From contig NZ_SSOJ01000116.1 of assembly GCF_029871205.1 (NCBI RefSeq), forward strand, positions 1 to 39,904: DNA of 39,904 bases, in the 5' to 3' direction. A program made the translations under genes and the position numbers. The DNA is from Pseudomonas sp. BN417 (GTDB taxonomy: Bacteria > Pseudomonadota > Gammaproteobacteria > Pseudomonadales > Pseudomonadaceae). The notes under the pieces were generated by a model that was given only the letters and a program-made list of their open reading frames with translations, made no database searches and was not told the DNA's origin. Below are positions 34,450-39,904 of this stretch, piece after piece (position 1 is the first letter of the stretch; each line of letters begins with the position of its first letter).

Positions 34450-35859
34450 ATGTCCCGCACTTTTTATGACGAGATGTATGACGCGAGTGGCGAATGCCGT
34501 CCGCACTACCGGGAGTTCGCACGCTGGCTGGCTGAAACGCCGCCGGAATTGCTGGCGCAGCGACGCCGCGATGCCGACCTGCTGTTCCACCGCGCCGGTA
34601 TCACCTTCACCCTCTACGGCGACGAGCAGGGGACCGAGCGCCTGATCCCTTTCGACACCATTCCCCGATCCATTCCCATGAGCGAATGGCGGGTGGTGGA
34701 GAAGGGCTGCATCCAGCGCGTCAAGGCGCTGAACCTGTTCCTCGCCGACCTCTACCATGAGCAGCGGATCATCAAGGCCGGGATCATTCCCGCCGAACAG
34801 ATCCTGGCCAACGAGGGTTACCAGATCGCCATGCAGGGCCTCGACCTGCACCGCGATATCTACGCCCATATCGCCGGGGTCGACCTGGTCCGCGATGGCG
34901 ATGGCACCTACTACGTGCTGGAGGACAACCTGCGTACCCCCAGCGGCGTCAGCTACATGCTGGAAGACCGCAAGATGATGATGCGGCTGTTCCCCGAACT
35001 CTTCGCGGCCCAGCGCATCGCCCCCATCGACCACTACCCGAGCCTGCTGCTGGACACCCTGAAGAGCTCGAGCCCCCTGGAAAACCCCAGCGTGGTGGTG
35101 CTGACACCGGGGCGCTTCAACAGCGCCTACTTCGAGCACGCCTTCCTCGCCCGGGAGATGGGCGTGGAGCTGGTGGAAGGGGCCGACCTCTTCGTCCGCG
35201 ACGACCGCGTGTTCATGCGCACCACCGCAGGTCCGCAGCCGGTGGATGTGATCTACCGCCGGCTGGATGACGCCTTCCTCGATCCGTTGGCCTTCAACCC
35301 CGAATCCATGCTCGGCGTACCCGGCCTGCTGGCCGCCTACCGCTCCGGCAACGTGGTGCTGGCCAATGCCATCGGCACCGGGGTGGCGGACGACAAGTCC
35401 ATCTACCCCTATGTCGGCGAGATGATCCGCTTCTACCTGGCCGAGGAACCCATCCTGAAGAACGTACCGACCTGGCAATGCCGCAAGCCCGAGGACCTGT
35501 CCCATGTGCTGGCCAAGCTGCCCGAGCTGGTGGTCAAGGAAACCCAGGGCTCCGGCGGCTACGGCATGCTGGTGGGCCCGGCGGCCAGCGCCGCGGAGAT
35601 CGAGAGCTTCCGCGAGCGCCTCAAGGCGCGCCCCGAGGCCTATATCGCCCAGCCGACCCTCTGCCTGTCCACCTGCCCGACCTTCGTCGAGCAGGGCATC
35701 GCACCGCGCCACATCGACCTGCGGCCCTTCGTGCTCTCCGGCCGGGAGACCCGCCTGGTGCCCGGCGGCCTGACCCGCGTGGCGCTGCGCGAGGGCTCGC
35801 TGGTGGTGAATTCATCCCAGGGCGGCGGCACCAAGGACACCTGGGTGGTGGAGGACTGA
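34450..35859 (+). CDS. Circularly permuted ATP-grasp protein (Anbu operon)
   Basis: A 469-residue protein of the DUF404/DUF407 type, an ATP-grasp with permuted order. The N-terminal part has GCIQRVKALNLFLADLYH and LEDNLRTPSGVSYMLE; the C-terminal part has KETQGSGGYGM (glycine-rich ATP loop) and the end NSSQGGGTKDTWVVE. It is expected to form an amide or peptide bond using ATP, but no substrate is established. It is the first gene behind the sigma-54 promoter, and the alpha-E gene follows after 2 bases. Among homologues it almost always occurs with an alpha-E partner, which suggests a complex. Confidence 0.92.
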   Translation: MSRTFYDEMYDASGECRPHYREFARWLAETPPELLAQRRRDADLLFHRAGITFTLYGDEQGTERLIPFDTIPRSIPMSEWRVVEKGCIQRVKALNLFLADLYHEQRIIKAGIIPAEQILANEGYQIAMQGLDLHRDIYAHIAGVDLVRDGDGTYYVLEDNLRTPSGVSYMLEDRKMMMRLFPELFAAQRIAPIDHYPSLLLDTLKSSSPLENPSVVVLTPGRFNSAYFEHAFLAREMGVELVEGADLFVRDDRVFMRTTAGPQPVDVIYRRLDDAFLDPLAFNPESMLGVPGLLAAYRSGNVVLANAIGTGVADDKSIYPYVGEMIRFYLAEEPILKNVPTWQCRKPEDLSHVLAKLPELVVKETQGSGGYGMLVGPAASAAEIESFRERLKARPEAYIAQPTLCLSTCPTFVEQGIAPRHIDLRPFVLSGRETRLVPGGLTRVALREGSLVVNSSQGGGTKDTWVVED

Positions 35860-35861
35860 TC

Positions 35862-36812
35862 ATGCTGAGTAGAACTGCCTCCGAACTCTACTGGATGTCC
35901 CGCTACCTGGAGCGCGCGGAGAACCTCGCGCGCATGCTCGACGTCAGTTACTCGCTGTCGCTGATGCCACAGGACGGTCGGGGAGATGGCCTGGATGAGC
36001 TGGCCATGTCCCTGCTCAGCACCGGCACCCTGGAGCTTTACCAGGAACGTCACGGTGAACTGAACGCTGCGCGCATGCTGCATTTCTTCGCCCTTGATGC
36101 CGACAACCAGGCCAGCATCTTCAGTTGCCTGCGTGCAGCGCGGATCAACGCCCACGCAGTGCGCGGACGGATCACCGCGGATATCTGGGAGAATATCAAC
36201 GCCACCTGGCTGGAGATGCTGAGCATTTCCAACGAGGGGCTTGGCCGCTACGGCATCAGCCGTTTCTGCGAGTGGGTGAAGGAGCGCTCGCACCTGTTCC
36301 GTGGTGCTACCTACGGCACCATCATGCGTGGCGAGGCCTACTGCTTCATTCGCCTGGGCACCTTCATCGAACGTGCGGACAACACCCTGCGACTGCTGGA
36401 CTCGCGCTACGAAATGTTCGGCGAAGAGTCCGAGGAGGTCAGCGATAGCTCCGCCCGCGGCTACTACCAGTGGAGCGCCTTGCTCCGCGCCCTGTCGTCC
36501 TACGAGGCCTACACGGAGGTGTACCGCGGCTCCCCCGATGCCCGCCAGGTTTCCGAACTGCTGCTGCTGCGCGCCGACGTGCCGCGCTCGCTGCGCGCCT
36601 GCATGGAAGAGCTCAACCTCATCCTCTCCGGCCTGCCAGGCGACAACGGCCGGCCCGCCCAGCGCCTGGCCGCCGAGCTGGACGCGCGCCTGCGCTACAC
36701 CGCCATCAACGAGATTCTCGAGGGGGGCCTGCACACCTGGCTCACCGACTTCATCCTGTTGGTCCGCCAACTGGCCCGGGCCATCCACAGCTCGTATCTG
36801 GAGGCCGTATGA
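35862..36812 (+). CDS. Alpha-E domain protein (DUF403)
   Basis: A 316-residue, all-helical protein beginning MLSRTASELYWMSRYLERAE, the hallmark of the alpha-E family, with FIERADNTLRLLDSRYEM in the middle. It has no known enzymatic motif. It is coupled to both neighbours: 2 bases after the ATP-grasp gene and a 4-base ATGA overlap with the transglutaminase gene. Likely a partner or scaffold for the ATP-grasp enzyme. Confidence 0.92.
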   Translation: MLSRTASELYWMSRYLERAENLARMLDVSYSLSLMPQDGRGDGLDELAMSLLSTGTLELYQERHGELNAARMLHFFALDADNQASIFSCLRAARINAHAVRGRITADIWENINATWLEMLSISNEGLGRYGISRFCEWVKERSHLFRGATYGTIMRGEAYCFIRLGTFIERADNTLRLLDSRYEMFGEESEEVSDSSARGYYQWSALLRALSSYEAYTEVYRGSPDARQVSELLLLRADVPRSLRACMEELNLILSGLPGDNGRPAQRLAAELDARLRYTAINEILEGGLHTWLTDFILLVRQLARAIHSSYLEAV

Positions 36813-37603
36813 AACTCTCCATCCGCCACGACACCACCTACCGCTATGACGACCAGGTCCGTGCCAGCATCCAGTACCTGCGCCTGACGCCCCAGGAAAG
36901 CGAACGACAGCGCGTGCTCAGCTGGCAGCTGACCCTGCCGCGCCCGGTGCGGGCGCAGATCGACCCCTTCGGCAATATCTTCCATGTACTGACCCTGGAC
37001 GAGCCCCACGAGGCCATCGTCATCAGCGCCCGCGGCCAGGTGGAGATCGACGAGCAGCGCGAGGCCGAGCACGACAAGCAGTCGGCCTTTCCCTTTCTGC
37101 GCTTCACACGCCTGACCACCGCCGACGAGGCCCTGCGCGAATTCGCCGCGCTCCAGTGCGGCAACCGCCGCGACCGCAATGGCCTGATCGACCTGATGGA
37201 AGCCCTGCATGAGCAAATGCCCTTCAAGAAGGGTGTGACCGGTGTCGACAGCACCGCCGCCGAAGCCTTCGCCGGCCGCGCCGGGGTCTGCCAGGACCAC
37301 GCCCACGCCTTCCTCGCCTGCGCCCGCAGCCTGGGTATCCCGGCGCGCTTCGTATCCGGCTACCTGTACCAGGGCAACGACCAGAACCTGGCCAGCCACG
37401 CATGGGCCGAGGCCTGGCTGGGGGATGCCTGGTACAGCTTCGATGTGACCAACAACCTGGCCCGGCCCGAGCGCCACCTGAAACTGGCGGTGGGCCTGGA
37501 CTACCTGGACGCCTGCCCGGTGCGCGGCATGCGCCGGGGCGGCGGCGGCGAGCAGATGCACGCCAAGGTCGACGCGCCGCCGCTGCTGGTCCAGGAGCAG
37601 TAA
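36809..37603 (+). CDS. Transglutaminase-like cysteine protease (Anbu operon)
   Basis: A 264-residue protein with an N-terminal beta domain (1-85) and a transglutaminase core whose triad is C161 (GVCQDHAH), H197 (SHAWAEAW) and D212 (SFDVTNN). There is no signal peptide, so a cytosolic peptidase or amidase is expected. Microbial proteins of this type are commonly proteases instead of cross-linkers. It overlaps the alpha-E gene by 4 bases; Anbu follows after 116 bases that contain a small CCCGT/ACGGG hairpin. Confidence 0.92.
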   Translation: MKLSIRHDTTYRYDDQVRASIQYLRLTPQESERQRVLSWQLTLPRPVRAQIDPFGNIFHVLTLDEPHEAIVISARGQVEIDEQREAEHDKQSAFPFLRFTRLTTADEALREFAALQCGNRRDRNGLIDLMEALHEQMPFKKGVTGVDSTAAEAFAGRAGVCQDHAHAFLACARSLGIPARFVSGYLYQGNDQNLASHAWAEAWLGDAWYSFDVTNNLARPERHLKLAVGLDYLDACPVRGMRRGGGGEQMHAKVDAPPLLVQEQ

Positions 37604-37719
37604 AGCGAACAGCCAGGTTCCCCGCGGCGCCGGCCGCTGCTTACTGCCCATGCCCGTTCCTGCGGACGGGCCCGGCGGCCGGACACCAGGCGTGGGGAGT
37701 CACAACAAGGAGAATCTGC

Positions 37720-38451
37720 ATGACTTACTGCGTCGCCATGCATCTGGCCGAGGGCCTGGTGTTCGTTTCCGACTCGCGGACCAACGCGGGGATCGACCAT
37801 ATCGCTACCTTCCGCAAGCTCTACACCTTCGGCGTCACCGGCGAGCGACTGATCGTGCTGCAGAGCGCGGGCAACCTGGCCACCTCGCAATCGGTGGTGA
37901 ACCTGCTCAAGCAACGCCTGAACGGCCCGGGACCCAACCTGCACACTGTGCCCACCCTCTACGACGCCACGGCCCTGGTGGCGGAAACCATTCGCGAGGT
38001 CATCGCCCGCGACGGCGTGACACTGGCCGGCAACACCGACCTGACCTGCTCCATGCTGGTGGGCGGGCAGATCGCGGGCAACCCGCCGGACCTCTACAGC
38101 ATCTATCCGCAGGGCAACTTCATCCAGGCCACCGAAGACACGCCCTTCCTGCAGCTGGGGGAGAGCAAGTACGGCAAGCCCATCCTCGACCGCAACCTGG
38201 AGTTCGACACCAACCTGGAGGAGGGCCTGCGCTGCGCACTGGTGTCCTTCGACTCCACCATCCGCAGCAATCTGTCTGTGGGCATGCCGCTGGACCTGTT
38301 GGTCTACCACCGCGACAGCCTGATCATCCCGGCCGGCTACCGGGTGACCGAGGAGGACAAGTACTTCGCCGACATCCGCCGCCGCTGGGCCGAGGGGCTG
38401 CAGGAGCTGATTGGCGAACTGCCGCCGCCGCCGGTGGAGTACAACGTGTGA
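37720..38451 (+). CDS. Anbu, proteasome-like peptidase subunit
   Basis: A 243-residue Ntn-hydrolase of the Anbu type (bacterial 'ancestral beta subunit'). The chain begins M-T-Y-C-V-A, so Thr2 becomes the N-terminal nucleophile after Met removal, and FVSDSRTNAG matches the proteasome/HslV strand-turn region. Length agrees with Anbu (about 240-250), longer than HslV. AAGGAG at 37707-37712 precedes the ATG at 37720. Published Anbu structures show open ring or helical assemblies, while the natural substrate and any unfoldase remain unclear. Its constant companions are the three genes upstream, as here. Confidence 0.93.
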   Translation: MTYCVAMHLAEGLVFVSDSRTNAGIDHIATFRKLYTFGVTGERLIVLQSAGNLATSQSVVNLLKQRLNGPGPNLHTVPTLYDATALVAETIREVIARDGVTLAGNTDLTCSMLVGGQIAGNPPDLYSIYPQGNFIQATEDTPFLQLGESKYGKPILDRNLEFDTNLEEGLRCALVSFDSTIRSNLSVGMPLDLLVYHRDSLIIPAGYRVTEEDKYFADIRRRWAEGLQELIGELPPPPVEYNV

Positions 38452-38454
38452 TGG

Positions 38455-38476
38455 GCGAATGAATTCGCTCCCCACA
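38455..38476. repeat. Half copy of the long palindromic repeat
   Basis: GCGAATGAATTCGCTCCCCACA, starting 4 bases after the Anbu stop, equals the right arm of copies 1-4 with one inserted T. The left arm and centre are missing, so this is a truncated or decayed copy. Confidence 0.75.
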
Positions 38477-38489
38477 AGAAGCACGCCTG

Positions 38490-38577
38490 CGTAGGTTGGG
38501 CAGAGCGCAGCGAAGCCCAACGTGCGGGGCCGAGGCCGGGAGATGTTGGGCTTCGCATAGCTCAGCCGCAACCTACG
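38490..38577. repeat. Cloverleaf-like intergenic repeat
   Basis: 88 bases closed by CGTAGGTTG (38490-38498) and CAACCTACG (38569-38577). Inside, CGAAGCCCAAC (38511-38521) pairs with GTTGGGCTTCG (38545-38555). Repeats starting GTAGGTTGGGC are common between genes in Pseudomonas. Confidence 0.75.
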
Positions 38578-38591
38578 AGGGTGCCCAGTTT

Positions 38592-38680
38592 GTAGGGTGG
38601 ACATCGCTCTTCATGTCCACCAATCGAGGCTCAAACGGGCTCCGATGGTGGAGATCCGCTTCGTGGATTTCCACCCTTGT
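38592..38680. repeat. GTAGGGTGGA-type intergenic repeat
   Basis: Two consecutive hairpins: GTGGACAT/ATGTCCAC (38597-38620) and GGTGGA...TCC...GGA...TCCACC (about 38646-38675), bounded by GTAGGGTGG and CCACCCTTGT. It lies at the left border of the IS110-type element and may have been its target. Confidence 0.65.
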
Positions 38681-38686
38681 ATCTCG

Positions 38687-38913
38687 ACTATCGCTCTGTG
38701 ATGGGGCGATAGTTCCCGACTGATCATCGGGGGAGGGTCAGGAAGCCGTTTCCACCCTAAGGCCTCGAGCCAGCAACGTAGATAGTGCTCCTGCCCTCCA
38801 CACTCACTCGAATAGCTCGAACGGTATCCAGAGCCCACCTCAGGTGAGAGCTCGCATTCACAAGGTCGTGCCGAGTGCAGTGATGATCCTTCTGGAGAGA
38901 TTGAGGAGTTCGC
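38687..38913 (+). ncRNA. Candidate bridge-RNA region of the IS110-type element
   Basis: 227 noncoding bases before the transposase start. A hairpin ACTATCG...CGATAGT (38687-38713) opens the stretch, and further short dyads follow. IS110 elements with a long 5' noncoding end encode a structured bridge RNA there that guides target and donor choice. Position and length fit; the loops that would pair with target and donor cannot be assigned because the right end of the element is outside the window. Subgroup IS1111 would instead place it downstream. Confidence 0.35.
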
Positions 38914-39885
38914 ATGTCCGGCATCGTTGGCATTGACATTGCCAAGCACAGTTTCGATATCGCCACCCAGCAGGCCAACGGCAAGTACCGCACCAAAGCC
39001 AAGCTGGCCAATAGCGCGGCGGGTTTTCAGGTACTGCAGGAGTGGCTGCTCAAATACAGCGAACCAGGGGCCTGGATCGTGATGGAGGCCACGGGGACCT
39101 ACCACGAGGCGCTGGCCGAATACTTCCATGGCTTGGGCTACCGGGTTTGCGTGACCAATCCGGCGCAGATTGCCCTCTATGCCCGCAGCCAACTGCAACG
39201 GGTGAAGACGGACCAGGTCGATGCCAAGCTGATTGCCGACTATGGCGCCCGGCACGTGGACGAGTTGCGTGCCTGGCGGCCCGAACCGCCGGCCATCCGC
39301 CGCCTGCGGGCCCTGGTACGGCGCCTGCAGGACCTCCAGGAGATTGCCCAGATGGAGCGCAATCGCTTGGACGTCGCCGATGTCAGTGTGCAGGACTCGA
39401 TTCGTTCGGTGCTGCAACACATCGAACAGCAGATCGCCGAAACCTTGAAGGCGATTCAGGCGCACATTGACGACGATCCCGATTTACGGGGTAAGCGCGA
39501 CTTGCTGACCAGTATCGACGGCGTCGCGGACAAGACTGCGGCCCTGCTTCTGGCCGAGCTGGGAGACCCGCTGCAATTCAAGAATGCCCGGGCCATCACG
39601 GCGTTTGCCGGGCTGAATCCGCAGCTGCGGGAGTCCGGCACCCAAAAGGCCTACGCCTGCATTTCCCGGATGGGCTCCAGCCGACTCCGCGCGGGTCTCT
39701 ACATGCCGGCCATCGTTGCGCTGACCCACAACCCGGCGATCAAAGCGCTGGGACAACGCCTGCGAAGTCGAGGCAAGGCCGGGAAGCAGATCGTCTGCGC
39801 CGCGATGCGCAAGCTGCTGCACATCGCTTATGGCGTCCTGAAATCGGGCCAGCCTTTCGATGCAAAACTGGCCCTTGCGCACTAG
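38914..39885 (+). mobile_element. IS110-superfamily transposase
   Basis: A 323-residue transposase with the N-terminal RuvC-like DEDD domain (D8 in GIDIAKHSFD, E58 in VMEATGTYH, D100 and D103 in KTDQVDAK) and the C-terminal Tnp_20 domain (about 195-285, IDGVADKTAALLLAE ... FAGLNP) with the Ser motif RMGSSRLRAGL. GAGGAG lies 7-12 bases before the ATG. The frame is intact, so it may be active. Only 19 bases follow the stop before the window ends, so the right end is not seen, and no inverted repeat or target duplication can be checked. Confidence 0.93.
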
Positions 39886-39904
39886 GTTCCAAGACGGTAT
39901 CTAC

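Overview
The window looks like a chromosomal segment of a GC-rich gammaproteobacterium, almost certainly Pseudomonas in the broad sense. The basis is the kdpFABCDE layout with a Pseudomonas-style 29-residue KdpF, a ydcSTUV-patD putrescine locus, the GNAT-C39/RimK-like pair, the RraB homologue and the dispersed hairpin repeats. I cannot fix the species from sequence alone.

Layout. 1-4.7 kb: the 5' part of kup (K+ uptake, minus strand, running off the left edge), then a divergent pair made of a GNAT-C39 peptidase fusion and an RLAN/RimK-like ATP-grasp ligase. The ligase is cut in two by an in-frame amber codon. 4.7-7.2 kb: a CorA-family transporter, several small membrane proteins, and the remains of a second kdp operon. 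There a KdpF-like gene is followed by an in-frame chimera joining the first ~50 residues of KdpA to the C-terminal ~180 residues of KdpE. 7.2-9.9 kb: a metal/thiol module with merR divergent from merT-merP-GDCCVxC, plus tlpA-like and ccdA genes, but no merA. 9.9-18.6 kb: a broken LuxR-type gene and then an intact kdpFABCDE operon. A long palindromic repeat separates kdpD from kdpE. 18.6-21.2 kb: glutaminase, patatin-like phospholipase, small lipoprotein.

21.2-25.6 kb: an AraC-type regulator divergent from a tight Baeyer-Villiger monooxygenase / esterase / short-chain dehydrogenase operon, suited to ketone or ester breakdown. 25.6-27.3 kb: a transporter remnant, an RraB homologue with a GGA-rich leader, and a class I glutamine amidotransferase. 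27.4-33.1 kb: ydcSTUV-patD on the minus strand, a putrescine-type ABC importer with gamma-aminobutyraldehyde dehydrogenase. 33.4-34.0 kb: an AhpC-type peroxiredoxin.

34.4-38.5 kb: the four-gene Anbu locus, encoding a circularly permuted ATP-grasp, an alpha-E protein, a transglutaminase-like protease and the proteasome-like Anbu subunit. It sits behind a consensus sigma-54 promoter and a near-consensus NtrC box, so it is probably nitrogen-regulated. Its biochemical purpose remains largely undescribed, and it is the best candidate here for an under-explored system. The window ends in a repeat-rich stretch with an IS110-superfamily transposase whose 5' noncoding region could hold a bridge RNA.

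Two themes recur. One is potassium: kup, an intact kdp operon and a decayed kdp locus lie within 18 kb. The other is ATP-grasp ligases paired with peptidases (RLAN-RimK with C39; permuted ATP-grasp with transglutaminase and Anbu), both suggestive of peptide synthesis and turnover. A family of ~97-nt near-perfect palindromes (four full copies, one half copy) punctuates gene boundaries.
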